Source: Paraburkholderia sp. C35
GTDB taxonomy: Bacteria > Pseudomonadota > Gammaproteobacteria > Burkholderiales > Burkholderiaceae
Assembly (NCBI RefSeq): GCF_003121405.1
Contig: NZ_QBUY01000010.1
Span: forward strand, 62,001-126,000
Reading direction: 5' to 3'
DNA length: 64,000 bases
In this document: positions 23,704 through 33,251 of the stretch, one piece after another
How the letters are laid out: every line of letters begins with the position of its first letter
How positions within the stretch are numbered: position 1 is the first letter of the stretch
Translations under genes and position numbers: made by a program
The notes under the pieces: model-generated
What the model saw: the letters and a program-made list of their open reading frames with translations, nothing else
Databases searched by the model: none
What the model was told of the DNA's origin: nothing

Positions 23704-25134
23704 GTGTCTGCGTTGCCTGATTCATTCGTCGCCGCCGCTCGCGCAATCACCGTTGCAGCAGTGTGCGCCGCGACGCTGTCCGCCTGCGTCGACGTGCATA
23801 TGGCCGACTACAAGCGTCCCGATACGCCCGCCAAGACGGCATGGTCCGACAAGACAGGATCGCTCGTTTCACCCGCCGACACCATCGTGCCCGACTGGTG
23901 GAAGAGCTTCCAGGACCCGTATCTGAACACGCTGATCGCAAAAGCGATCGACGGTAATTTCGACATCAAGGTACTCGCCGCACGCATCGACGTAGCGGGC
24001 GCGCAGATCGGCGAAGCAAAAGCGGGCGCACTGCCCACGGCCGATCTCGGCGCTGGCGCGAATTTCCAGAAAGTGACCGGGCAGCCGTTCTCGAAGCAGT
24101 ACAACGTGGCAGGCCAGGTGAACTGGGACATCGACATCTGGGGCAAGGTCGAAAAGGGCGTACAGGCACAAAAGGCCGAATTCCACGCATCGGAAGCCGA
24201 CTGGCGTGCGGGTTATCTCGAACTCGTGTCGAACGTGGCGACCACGTACTTCCAGATTCTGCAGTTCGACGACCAGATCGACGCACAACAGAAGATGGTC
24301 GACGAAAACAAGACCATTCTCTCTATCTATGACGGCATGAGCCGCAATGGACTCGTGCCGAAGACGCAGGTGATGCGTCAGCAGGCGGAAGTGAATCGTC
24401 TAACCAAGGATCTGCTCGATCTGCGCCGCTCGCGCAGCATCGCAAACAACGCGCTGTGCACGCTGATCGGCGTGCCCGCCGGCGAGTTCACGGTGCCCGT
24501 CGGCCATCTGCAGCAACGCGTGCAATTGCCGCCTGTGCCGGGCGGTCTGCCTTCGCAACTGCTGTCGCGCCGGCCTGACATCGTGGCTTCCGAATTGCGC
24601 GTGCTCGAAGCGTATGACCTGGTCGGCGAGGCCAAGCTTGCGCAATTGCCCACCATCAGCCTGACGGGACACGGCGGCACGGCGAGTTTCGCGCTGTCTG
24701 ATCTGCTGAAGTCATTCACGTTCGGCCTGATGCCGAGTCTGAATATTCCACTGCTCGATCCCAGCGTGCGCGCTCATGTCAAAACGACCGAGGCGCAAAA
24801 CGTAGTCGCCGAACAGCAATACCGGCAGACGGTGATGGGCGCATTCGAAGAAGTCGAAAATGCGCTCGTCAATCTCGATTCGCACAGGCAGCAGCGCGTC
24901 GAATTGCAACAGGAAGTGGAGCGCCTGAGCGTCGTCAACACGCAAATGCAGTCGCAATTGCGCGAAGGCGTGGTGTCGCAACTGGACGTGTTCGAAACGG
25001 AACGCTCGCTGCTTCAGGCGCAACTCGATCTGCTGACGAATCATCAGCAAATACTGTCCGATACGGTACTGCTTTATAAGGCGCTCGGCGGCGGCTGGCC
25101 GGCCGTCGACGTGCAGACGCAAGTGAAGCAGTAA
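23704..25134 (+). CDS. Outer-membrane factor lipoprotein, NodT/OprM (TolC) family
   Basis: A 476-residue protein starting at GTG 23704 with GGAGAA upstream; an in-frame GTG at 23671 lacks a ribosome site. A signal peptide with lipobox LSAC precedes two outer-membrane-efflux repeats. Family features include VPDWWKSFQDPYLNTLIAKA, VNWDIDIWGKVEKG and LLSRRPDIVASELRV (the typical RRPDI site). It should form the trimeric outer-membrane channel for the HlyD adaptor and C39 transporter encoded downstream. OprM-type proteins more often serve RND pumps, so its use in type I export is inferred from context. Confidence 0.85.
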   Translation: MSALPDSFVAAARAITVAAVCAATLSACVDVHMADYKRPDTPAKTAWSDKTGSLVSPADTIVPDWWKSFQDPYLNTLIAKAIDGNFDIKVLAARIDVAGAQIGEAKAGALPTADLGAGANFQKVTGQPFSKQYNVAGQVNWDIDIWGKVEKGVQAQKAEFHASEADWRAGYLELVSNVATTYFQILQFDDQIDAQQKMVDENKTILSIYDGMSRNGLVPKTQVMRQQAEVNRLTKDLLDLRRSRSIANNALCTLIGVPAGEFTVPVGHLQQRVQLPPVPGGLPSQLLSRRPDIVASELRVLEAYDLVGEAKLAQLPTISLTGHGGTASFALSDLLKSFTFGLMPSLNIPLLDPSVRAHVKTTEAQNVVAEQQYRQTVMGAFEEVENALVNLDSHRQQRVELQQEVERLSVVNTQMQSQLREGVVSQLDVFETERSLLQAQLDLLTNHQQILSDTVLLYKALGGGWPAVDVQTQVKQ

Positions 25135-25254
25135 AACGCGCGCAACGCGGCGGATAACAGCCAGAAGCCAATGCCGGAAAACGCTGGCACGGTTCTTTAA
25201 AAGCGCTGTTGTTCCGACCGTTGTATTGGCAGACCGCATTAGCCGTACCCATAA

Positions 25255-25283
25255 TTGACTAACACCATGCGTGAATTAATATT
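25255..25283 (+). promoter_or_regulatory. Candidate sigma-70 promoter of the FHA-HlyD-ABC operon
   Basis: TTGACT at 25255-25260, a 17-base spacer and AATATT at 25278-25283 in an AT-richer stretch about 105 bases before the FHA gene. A TGGCACG box at 25185-25191 also occurs upstream but lacks the -12 GC. Confidence 0.4.
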
Positions 25284-25389
25284 CCTGATTAGCCGCTCAT
25301 ATGGTGAAGCTGGCGGCCGCGTCGAATATGCCTCGATTGTCACGCCCGTCGAACGCTCCGTTCGTGTCCACGCTTAGTGATGCAAAGAG

Positions 25390-27951
25390 ATGAATCCCGG
25401 CGAAGCTCCGATTGCTGAGATGCGGGCGGCTCTGGACAAGGAGTTCGACGTCCTGCTGCTGCCCGTTTCGAATGCGTCTCTCGGCCCCATTCGTATCGTC
25501 GACGATCTGTTCGCGATTGGCCGCAGCGAGGCGCCGTTCGCGGACTATCCACGCGATCTGATCACCAAACTTTCGCGGCGTCATGCGCGCATCTTTAGCG
25601 AGCACGGCGCGGTGTATGTGGCGGATCTCGACAGCAAGAACGGCACGACCGTCAATGGCGTCGCCGTGCGGCAGACGCCATCGCGCGTGCGCGCAGGCGA
25701 CGAATTGTGCTTTGGCGGCGATCTCGCGTATCGCGTCGCCATCGAGCCGCGTCCCTTCAGTTCGGCGTCTGCACGCGCCGTTCAGCATCTGAGCGTCACG
25801 CTGAAACCTCAGCGCACGGATCTGGGTCTCGAACCGATCGACCTCAGCGCATTTCCGTTTCTGGTCAGCAAGACGGATGAACTGTTTTCACGTTACAAAG
25901 ATCGCTTTCCGCATCAGGTCAATTACATTTCGCGGCGGCATGCGCACATCTTTCTGAAAAGCGGTGAACCGTGGATCGAAGATCTCGGCAGCACCAATGG
26001 CACGTTCGTCAATCACAAACGTCTGGGCGAATCGGCTGTCGCGTTGCAGAACGGCGATGTGATCGGATTCGGCGGCGACCATGTCGTCTATGTGGTAGCG
26101 CTGCAGAAATCGTTCGAAATCGAGCCCACCTTGACCCAGATGACGCCGCCCGCCGCCGCGCTGGGCGCGCCGCCATTGGTCACACCGGCAACGCCCGCCG
26201 CGCCGGCAGCGGCGGCCATGCCGGCGGAAGACCCCGACAAGACCACCTTTGTCGGTGCGGCGCATTCGTTTCTCGACATCTTCTGCGTCGATCGCGCGTT
26301 GCAGCGCGAAGACGAAGTGAATGAAGACGCGCCGCCGCTGACACCCGAAGACGCAACGGATACGCAAGCGCGCCGTCCGCGCCGCCGCTGGCAACTGGTG
26401 ATGCGCGAATTGACGCGCACGTTCGCTGCCGGCGACCGCACGACTTTGCGGCGGATCGGTTGGGGCGGCCTCGCCGTGCTGATCGTGATAGCCGGCCTTG
26501 CCGTCATGCTGTACATGCGTGGTGCCGCCGAGCGCGAAGTGAAGAATCTGCTGGCGGCAGGAGACTATGAAGCGGCGGCGGATGCTGCCACGTCGTCGCT
26601 GCAGCATCATCCCGCTAGCGACGCAATCCGGACGCTCGCCAGTGAAGCATTGATGAAAGCGCGCGTGCCTGGCTGGCTGACGGCCTTGCAGGCGAAGCAG
26701 TACGATCGCGCGGCCGCGTTGATCGAAGGCATGCGGGCGACGAGCCAGGGCAACCCCGACGCCATTGCGCTAATCGATCAGTTGAAGTGGGTAGGCGATC
26801 TGGAGCGATTCATTGTCGGCCGTGGCGGACCCGATGCGCCGATTCGCATCTACCGCGACGAAGGCCGCATCGACAATCTGCTCAAGCGGTGGAATGACGA
26901 TGCCAAAGGGCATCAACGGGTTCTGGATCGTATTGCTTCGTATGTGCCGGAATTTACCGAGCCGTATGCGCAGGCGATGAGCCATCTGCGCAAGCTGCAA
27001 AGCGATGATTCGGTGTACCTCGCCGCCATCGACCGGCTTAATTCGACTATTGCCACGGAGCTGGGCCGCGACAAGCCAGACGCGTTGCCCGCCGTGCTCG
27101 ACGATTATGCGCAACGCTATCCGCGCCTCGATGGGCTCGATGCCGTGCGTAGCGACCTCCGCCAGTACACGGCGATTTTCAATGAAATGACGGCGCGCCG
27201 GCTGGTTCCGCTGCTCGCGCTCATGAAGAAGGTGAACTTCGTGACGCCGCCGTTCCAGTCGCAATACAAGGAATTGAGCGCGAGCCGTTTGCCGTCGGCG
27301 GACGTGGTGGCGAAGCACGATGCGGTGAGTGCCGCATGGCAGAGCGGCGACAGTCAGCAGGCACTGGCCGGATTGCAGGCAATGCCCGCTGGCGCATGGT
27401 CCGATGTGATGGCTGCCGAACTGGCGCACAAGAAGACGCTGCTCGATCAGTTCTCCGACCTGCAAAAGAGCCGTGGTTCAGCGGATCGAGACGACAAGTT
27501 GCTGTCCTTTTACGCCAGTCTCGATCCCGTCGAAGACGCGTATTACGTGCGCGCGGTGCAAAACGATGTGAACGCATTGCGCGACAAGGCGCTGGCGCGC
27601 GCGCAAGACCAGATCAATCGCGCGCAAGGATTGTGGCGGCAGTATCGTGCGAATGGTTCGATCGGCGGCACGCAGCGGCTGGAGTCGGGTATCTCGGGCG
27701 GATTCCGCAGTCAGGCGCTGCTTCTGTCCGGTGCCAATACGTCGGCGCAACAGGGCATGCGCATCTATACGCAACTCAAGGCACCGCATCCCGCCGGCTC
27801 GGATCAGTTGCTCGAAGACATCGATGCAGAAACGCAATTGCAGCGCCGCTCGCTACAGGAGTTGCGCATGGTGCTCGAACCCGGCTTGCTGAAATCCAAG
27901 CTCGCGTTGATTGGAGGCAGTGACGAAAGTGAAACGCGACAATCACCTTAA
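25390..27951 (+). CDS. Double-FHA membrane protein
   Basis: An 853-residue protein. FHA domain 1 lies at about residues 40-110 (FAIGRSE, SRRHARIF, DLDSKNGTTVNG). FHA domain 2 lies at about 130-240 (SRRHAHIF, EDLGSTNGTFVN). Both keep the Arg, Ser, His and Asn residues that bind phosphothreonine. A Pro/Ala linker leads to one membrane span near 358-376 (GGLAVLIVIAGLAVMLYM). An exported helical region of about 470 residues, possibly TPR-like, follows. It probably reads phosphorylation by the kinase at 17597 and passes the state to the secretion machinery. Its 3-prime end overlaps the HlyD gene. Confidence 0.8.
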   Translation: MNPGEAPIAEMRAALDKEFDVLLLPVSNASLGPIRIVDDLFAIGRSEAPFADYPRDLITKLSRRHARIFSEHGAVYVADLDSKNGTTVNGVAVRQTPSRVRAGDELCFGGDLAYRVAIEPRPFSSASARAVQHLSVTLKPQRTDLGLEPIDLSAFPFLVSKTDELFSRYKDRFPHQVNYISRRHAHIFLKSGEPWIEDLGSTNGTFVNHKRLGESAVALQNGDVIGFGGDHVVYVVALQKSFEIEPTLTQMTPPAAALGAPPLVTPATPAAPAAAAMPAEDPDKTTFVGAAHSFLDIFCVDRALQREDEVNEDAPPLTPEDATDTQARRPRRRWQLVMRELTRTFAAGDRTTLRRIGWGGLAVLIVIAGLAVMLYMRGAAEREVKNLLAAGDYEAAADAATSSLQHHPASDAIRTLASEALMKARVPGWLTALQAKQYDRAAALIEGMRATSQGNPDAIALIDQLKWVGDLERFIVGRGGPDAPIRIYRDEGRIDNLLKRWNDDAKGHQRVLDRIASYVPEFTEPYAQAMSHLRKLQSDDSVYLAAIDRLNSTIATELGRDKPDALPAVLDDYAQRYPRLDGLDAVRSDLRQYTAIFNEMTARRLVPLLALMKKVNFVTPPFQSQYKELSASRLPSADVVAKHDAVSAAWQSGDSQQALAGLQAMPAGAWSDVMAAELAHKKTLLDQFSDLQKSRGSADRDDKLLSFYASLDPVEDAYYVRAVQNDVNALRDKALARAQDQINRAQGLWRQYRANGSIGGTQRLESGISGGFRSQALLLSGANTSAQQGMRIYTQLKAPHPAGSDQLLEDIDAETQLQRRSLQELRMVLEPGLLKSKLALIGGSDESETRQSP

Positions 27952-29302
27952 GCCGCTCTATGAAGCGCTCGAAGATCACAGCGCCGAGGGCGTGGCGATC
28001 CTGACGTCGGAACCTGTGCGGATCGCGCAGGCGCTCGTGTTGACGATGGTCGCGCTCGTGGTGGCGGGCCTGATGTGGTCGTTCTTCGGCCGCGCGGACG
28101 TGATCGTCACGGCGCAAGGTACGCTCGCACCGGAATCGGACGTGCGCCGTATCTATGCGCCCATCGACGGCGAATTGACGGATCTGTACATTGCCGAAGG
28201 ACAACCCGTTTCCAAGGGCGACGTGCTCGCACGCCTGAATGCGCGCGGCGCAATCGAAGCGGCCACCAATGCGCTGCAGGCACAGTTGAAACTCGAAGAC
28301 GCCGAGCGCGAATGGAAAGACTTCCCGCAGAAGAAAGAACTGATGGAGCGCAAGGCGGCGGCATTGAAGGATCAACTCGAAGTTGAAGAGCGTCAGCACG
28401 AGAACCGCATTTCCGAAGGCACGACCAAGCTCGCGGAAGGGCAGAAAGCGCAACTTGAAGAAGCGCGCAGCACGCTCGACAATGCACGGCGCGCGCGCGA
28501 TGCAGCGCGCCAGGAAGCGGACAAGTACTCACGCCTGTTCGCGCAGCCAGGCGGAGGCGGTGTTGCCGAACTGCAGGTCGAAGCGAAGCGCAATACCGCA
28601 CTGGAAGCGGAAAACGCGTACCGTGTCGCGCAATCGCGGCTTGCCGAACTCGACTTCAAGCTGAGCCATGAATACGCGGAAGCGAATGCGCAACTCGAAA
28701 CGAGTGGCCAGCAATCGACCAATCTGCAGCTTCAATATGATGATCTGATCCGCGACATCACGACCACGGAAGAGAAGCTGCGTCTGCAATTACAGACAGC
28801 ACGTCTGGTCGCCGATGCAGCGGCGCGCATCCGTTTCGAGAACATCGACAAAGACAATTTTCTGCTGATACTCGCACCGACTTCGGGCGTGATCACGGAT
28901 GTGACCTCCACGCAAACGGGCGACAAGATCCAGGCGAATGCGCCGCTTGGCGGCATTGCGCCTAAAGATGCGCGTCCCGTGCTGAAGATCGAGATTGCCG
29001 AGCGCGACCGCGCCTTCCTGCACGAAGGCATGGCCGTCAAGATGAAATTCAACGCGTTTCCGTATCAGCGCTATGGACTGATCAACGGCACGCTTGCATA
29101 TATTTCGCCCGCGACCAAGCCGTCAGCGCAGGACAAGCAGCCTGTCTATGAAGGCCGCGTGCAGCTCGACAGGAATTACTACCAGATCGCGGAGAACCGC
29201 TATCCGTTGCGTTACGGCATGACGGCGAGCGCTGAAATCGTCGTGCGCGAGCGGCGGCTGATCGATCTGGGGCTGGACCCGTTCAGGCAACTGGCCGGAT
29301 AG
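27929..29302 (+). CDS. HlyD-family membrane-fusion (periplasmic adaptor) protein
   Basis: About 457 residues from GTG 27929, chosen because GGAGG at 27913-27917 is suitably upstream; TTG 27911 and GTG 27920 are other options. A short cytoplasmic part leads to a single span (QALVLTMVALVVAGLMWSFF). A lipoyl-like half follows (GQPVSKGDVLARL), then a long coiled coil (about residues 90-290), the second half-motif (APTSGVITDV) and a beta-barrel domain (GMAVKMKFNAFPYQRYG). It bridges the inner-membrane ABC transporter to the outer-membrane factor. The start overlaps the FHA gene by 23 bases. Confidence 0.9.
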   Translation: MKRDNHLKPLYEALEDHSAEGVAILTSEPVRIAQALVLTMVALVVAGLMWSFFGRADVIVTAQGTLAPESDVRRIYAPIDGELTDLYIAEGQPVSKGDVLARLNARGAIEAATNALQAQLKLEDAEREWKDFPQKKELMERKAAALKDQLEVEERQHENRISEGTTKLAEGQKAQLEEARSTLDNARRARDAARQEADKYSRLFAQPGGGGVAELQVEAKRNTALEAENAYRVAQSRLAELDFKLSHEYAEANAQLETSGQQSTNLQLQYDDLIRDITTTEEKLRLQLQTARLVADAAARIRFENIDKDNFLLILAPTSGVITDVTSTQTGDKIQANAPLGGIAPKDARPVLKIEIAERDRAFLHEGMAVKMKFNAFPYQRYGLINGTLAYISPATKPSAQDKQPVYEGRVQLDRNYYQIAENRYPLRYGMTASAEIVVRERRLIDLGLDPFRQLAG

Positions 29303-29407
29303 CTTCAATAGAACGTTTCTTAAAGCAAGCGTAACGGAAAGTACAACCGGAAAGTAAAACCGCCAGCCCGCCTGTTTGTTCGGGCCACCACTAGAGGAGC
29401 GGACGAG

Positions 29408-30160
29408 ATGACCGCGATCGTACGAATCGATGATGAAGTCGTGGATGTCGGCGAATTCATACGTCTACTGAAACTCACGGGGCAATTCGAAAGCCTGATC
29501 GAGCAGATGGTGCGCGACAAGCTGACCGTGCATGCCGCGAAGAAACACGGCGTGACCGTAAGCGCCGACGACATACAGGAGCGCGCCGATCAGTTCCGGC
29601 GTGTGCGCGGCCTGCATCGCGCCGCCGACATGAACCAGTATCTCGACACGTTGAGGGTCACGCTCGACGAATTCGAGGCGTTCATTACCGACGGTCTCTA
29701 TCAGGAGAAGATGCTCGACAGGGTCGGCAACGAAGGCGAGATCGAAGAGTACTTCTCGATGAATTCGCCGAAATTCGATGCGATCGAAGTCAGTCATATC
29801 CTGCTCGACGATGAAGGAAAAGCCAAGGAAATGATTTCGTATCTGCACGATGATCCCGACGCATTTGCGGAAATGGCGCGCGAGCACTCGATTGCCGATA
29901 CGAAGGACTCGGGCGGCGTGATCGGCAAAGTACTGCGCGGATCGCTGAAGCCGGATATCGAAGCGAAGATCTTCAACGCAGCCGTCGGCGATCTGCTTGG
30001 ACCGTTCGCTTCACCGGACCGCTCGTGTTTCGAGATCTTTGCGGTGACGGCGAAATATCCGGCGGAACTCGATGCGGACGTAGCGTCGGAAATCAAACGC
30101 CTGTTGCGCGAACAGTGGCTCGTCACGCGCGCGCAGGAACACATCATCGAAGCGCTCTGA
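29408..30160 (+). CDS. Parvulin-type peptidyl-prolyl isomerase without signal peptide
   Basis: A 250-residue protein with a SurA-N-like helical half (residues 1-115). The rotamase core is recognisable: IEVSHILLDDEGKAKEMISY, then FAEMAREHSIADTKDSGGVI. A C-terminal helix follows. GAGGAG lies 9 bases before the ATG. There is no export signal, so it should act in the cytoplasm. It may keep precursor peptides unfolded or help transport, as parvulins next to peptide exporters are thought to do. Peptides in this locus have few prolines, so a chaperone role may matter more than isomerisation. Confidence 0.85.
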   Translation: MTAIVRIDDEVVDVGEFIRLLKLTGQFESLIEQMVRDKLTVHAAKKHGVTVSADDIQERADQFRRVRGLHRAADMNQYLDTLRVTLDEFEAFITDGLYQEKMLDRVGNEGEIEEYFSMNSPKFDAIEVSHILLDDEGKAKEMISYLHDDPDAFAEMAREHSIADTKDSGGVIGKVLRGSLKPDIEAKIFNAAVGDLLGPFASPDRSCFEIFAVTAKYPAELDADVASEIKRLLREQWLVTRAQEHIIEAL

Positions 30161-30194
30161 CTGACGCGCGCTGCTGCCGGGGACCGCAAGCATC

Positions 30195-33100
30195 ATGGAT
30201 GCACCGCAAACCACGCCTTCCATTGCCGACTTTCTGTCGACGGTCGAGATTCTGTCGCCGTTCACGCGCGAAGAACTCGAACGTGTCGCGGAACATGTGC
30301 AATCGCGTTTCTATTCGTTTGGCGAAACGGTGTGCAACGTGGGCGATGCCGCCGATGGGCTGTGCGTGATCAAGTCCGGCTCCGTGCGCATTTTCACGGA
30401 AGAGCATGGCAAAGAGATCAGCATGGGCGTGCGCAAGACAGGCGAAGTGTTCGCCGACATTGCGATGCTGCGCCCGTATGCGCATGAATCATCGGTGCGC
30501 TCTTCTGGCAAGACGGAATTGCTGTTTATTCCGCGCGCAGCAATCGAACCGATTATCGCCGGCAACCAGGCGGCGCTTACCTTTGTCGCGAGTTATGTTG
30601 CGATCAATTCTGCAGGCGGGTTCGTTGCGCAGTTATTCGATTTGCGCGGCAAGCTAAACAAGCAGGAACTTGAAGAATATGTGCGTAGCGTCGGCGTGAA
30701 GAAGGTGGCTGCCGGCAAGGAGATTCTGAAGCAGGACGCGCGCGACGATCGGCGTTTGTATGTGGTGCGGCAAGGCGAAGTCCGCATCGTGCGTCATGAG
30801 GACGGTAACGACTACACGCTCGCGACGCTGCGAGAGGGCGAGATTTTCGGCGAAAAGGCTTGCCTGATGCGTCAGGAGCAGGCGGCATCGGCGATTGCGA
30901 CGACGGATACGCGGCTGCTGGTGATTCCCGAACGCACCGTGCATTTCATCCTCGAGCGCAACCCTAAACTGCGCGAAGTACTCGACGAACGCATCAAGTA
31001 CAACGATCGCGAACTGGACCGGCAAAAGCGCATCGAGCAGCGCCGCAAGCTGCCGTTGCGGCTCGATCTGCACACGAAGCCCGAACTCGGCGAGCGGGTA
31101 ATCAAACGCTTCGGGCTGGTCGAGCAGGCCGAAGAAATGGATTGCGGCGCGGCGTGTCTTGCGATGATCTGCAAGCACTACGGTATTCCGATGACGCTCG
31201 GCAAACTGCGCGAACTGGCCAACGTGACGACAGCGGGCGCGACGCTCGATAGCCTCGCGCGCGCAGGCGAATCGCTCGGCTTTACGACGCGTGGCGTGCA
31301 GTGCACGTTCGATTCGTTGCGCGGCTTCGATCTGCCCTTCATCGTGCACTGGGAAGGCTATCACTACATCATTGTGTACGGTGTATCGAAAGATCATGTA
31401 TGGCTTGCCGATCCTGCGCTGGGTTTTCGCAAGCTGAGTCTTGAAGATTTCGAGCGCGGCTGGAGTGGGACCTGCCTACTGTTTGCGCCAGGACCGAACC
31501 TCGTGCAGTTGTCCGCGTCGCGTTCGCCGTGGCTGCGCTTCGTCGGTTACCTGACGCCGTACAAAAAGATCCTGATGCACCTGTTTCTAGCGACCTTCGT
31601 GATTCAGGTGCTGGGCGTCATACCGCCGCTGATCATCCAGAACATTCTCGATGGCGTGATCGTGCATCAGAACATCGGCCTGCTGCATCTGCTGATACTT
31701 GGCCTGATCATATCGAACGTGTTCTCGCAATTGATGTCGATGGTGCGCGCTTATCTGTCGAACTTCATGGTGCGCAACATGGACTTCGCGATGATGTCGC
31801 AGTTCTTCCGGCACACGATGTCGCTGCCATTCTCGTTCTTTGCCAAGCGCAAGACCGGCGACATTTTCGCGCGCTTCCAGGAGAACCAGACCATACGTGC
31901 GTTCCTCACTGAATCGACGGTGACGACCGCGCTCAATCTGTTGATGGTGTTCATCTACTTCGCGATCATGTTCTTCTACAACGCGAAGATGACGCTCGTA
32001 CTGATCGCTTTTGTCATCCCGATCATGGCGCTCACGCTGATTGCGACACCAAAGATCAAGAACTATGCGCGTGAATCGTTTGCGGCATCGACGGATTCGA
32101 AGTCTTTTCTGATGGAAGCATTGTCGGGTGTTGAAACGGTCAAGGGCATGGGTATCGAGCGGCCTGTGCGTTTGCGCTGGGAGAAGAAATACGCAAAAGC
32201 ACTCGAAGTGCAGTACCGCGCGCATGCATTCAGTATCTTGATTGGCTTTGTCAGCCAGTTGCTGAATGCCGCGACGACGATTGCGATCTTGTGGGTCGGT
32301 GCAAACCTGGTACTGGCGCGCGAAATGACCATCGGTCAATTGATTGCGTTCAACGCGTTCATGGGCAGTGTGCTGTCGCCGCTGATGGGGCTGGTCGGTT
32401 TGTGGAGCATGCTTAATGACGCCGGTGTGGCGATGGAGCGTCTCGGCGATGTGCTCGACATCGAACCGGAGCAGAAGCCTGAAGATCTGCCGTCACGTGT
32501 GATGCTACCTGACCTGCAAGGCGAAATAAGCCTGAATGGCGTGTACTTCCGTTATGGCGATACGGATACTGCCTACGTGCTGGAGAACATGAGCTTCGAC
32601 ATCAAGCCGGGAGAACTGGTCGCGATTGTCGGCCGCAGCGGGTCGGGAAAAACCACGCTGGCGAAACTGCTGGTCGGCTTTTACGCGGCCAGCGAAGGCA
32701 AGATGACCGTCGACGGCTACGACATGAATGTGATCGACAAGGCGTTCTACCGCGCGCAGATTGGCTATGTGATGCAGAGCAACCTGCTGTTCTCGGGCAC
32801 GATCGCCGAGAACATTGCGAGCGGTGACGATACACCGGACCGGCGCCGTATCGAGGAAGTCGCCAAAATGGCCGACGCGCATGCGTTCATCAGCAAGCTG
32901 CCGCTCGGCTATGAACAGATAGTGGGCGAACGTGGCATCGGCTTGTCGGGCGGTCAGATACAAAGGCTGTGCATTGCGCGTGCGCTATATCACGACCCGC
33001 GCCTGCTGGTGTTCGACGAAGCAACCTCGGCGCTCGACACGCAATCGGAAAGCAATATTCTCAGCAACATGCACGAAATCCTCAAAGGACGCACGGCCGT

Positions 33101-33251
33101 CATCATTGCGCATCGGCTCAGCACGATCATGCGTGCCGACAAGATTCTCGTGCTCTATGAAGGCGCGATCGTCGAGCAGGGGCGTCATGAGGAACTGGTC
33201 AACCGGAAGGGCATGTATTACCAGCTCGTCCAGAAACAGCTGAGTGCGTGA
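30195..33251 (+). CDS. C39-peptidase ABC transporter with two cyclic-nucleotide-binding domains
   Basis: A 1018-residue inner-membrane exporter. Two cNMP-binding-like domains occupy about residues 15-130 and 165-280 (GDAADGLCVIKSGSVRIF; GEIFGEKACLMR). The C39 peptidase follows with the triad Cys317 (MDCGAAC), His390 (GYHYIIVYG) and Asp406 (LADPALG), all present, so leader cleavage after GG is expected. Membrane domain about 465-740. The ATPase has GRSGSGKTT (about 812), LSGGQ (about 917) and LLVFDEATSALD. It should cleave and export the six GG-leader peptides. The regulatory N-terminus suggests nucleotide-controlled export. Confidence 0.92.
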   Translation: MDAPQTTPSIADFLSTVEILSPFTREELERVAEHVQSRFYSFGETVCNVGDAADGLCVIKSGSVRIFTEEHGKEISMGVRKTGEVFADIAMLRPYAHESSVRSSGKTELLFIPRAAIEPIIAGNQAALTFVASYVAINSAGGFVAQLFDLRGKLNKQELEEYVRSVGVKKVAAGKEILKQDARDDRRLYVVRQGEVRIVRHEDGNDYTLATLREGEIFGEKACLMRQEQAASAIATTDTRLLVIPERTVHFILERNPKLREVLDERIKYNDRELDRQKRIEQRRKLPLRLDLHTKPELGERVIKRFGLVEQAEEMDCGAACLAMICKHYGIPMTLGKLRELANVTTAGATLDSLARAGESLGFTTRGVQCTFDSLRGFDLPFIVHWEGYHYIIVYGVSKDHVWLADPALGFRKLSLEDFERGWSGTCLLFAPGPNLVQLSASRSPWLRFVGYLTPYKKILMHLFLATFVIQVLGVIPPLIIQNILDGVIVHQNIGLLHLLILGLIISNVFSQLMSMVRAYLSNFMVRNMDFAMMSQFFRHTMSLPFSFFAKRKTGDIFARFQENQTIRAFLTESTVTTALNLLMVFIYFAIMFFYNAKMTLVLIAFVIPIMALTLIATPKIKNYARESFAASTDSKSFLMEALSGVETVKGMGIERPVRLRWEKKYAKALEVQYRAHAFSILIGFVSQLLNAATTIAILWVGANLVLAREMTIGQLIAFNAFMGSVLSPLMGLVGLWSMLNDAGVAMERLGDVLDIEPEQKPEDLPSRVMLPDLQGEISLNGVYFRYGDTDTAYVLENMSFDIKPGELVAIVGRSGSGKTTLAKLLVGFYAASEGKMTVDGYDMNVIDKAFYRAQIGYVMQSNLLFSGTIAENIASGDDTPDRRRIEEVAKMADAHAFISKLPLGYEQIVGERGIGLSGGQIQRLCIARALYHDPRLLVFDEATSALDTQSESNILSNMHEILKGRTAVIIAHRLSTIMRADKILVLYEGAIVEQGRHEELVNRKGMYYQLVQKQLSA

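Noticed and set aside
25184..25200. CTGGCACGGTTCTTTAA upstream of the FHA gene as a sigma-54 promoter
   Set aside because: The -24 half is perfect but the -12 position reads TTTA with no GC, so it should not work. A sigma-70-like site downstream fits better.
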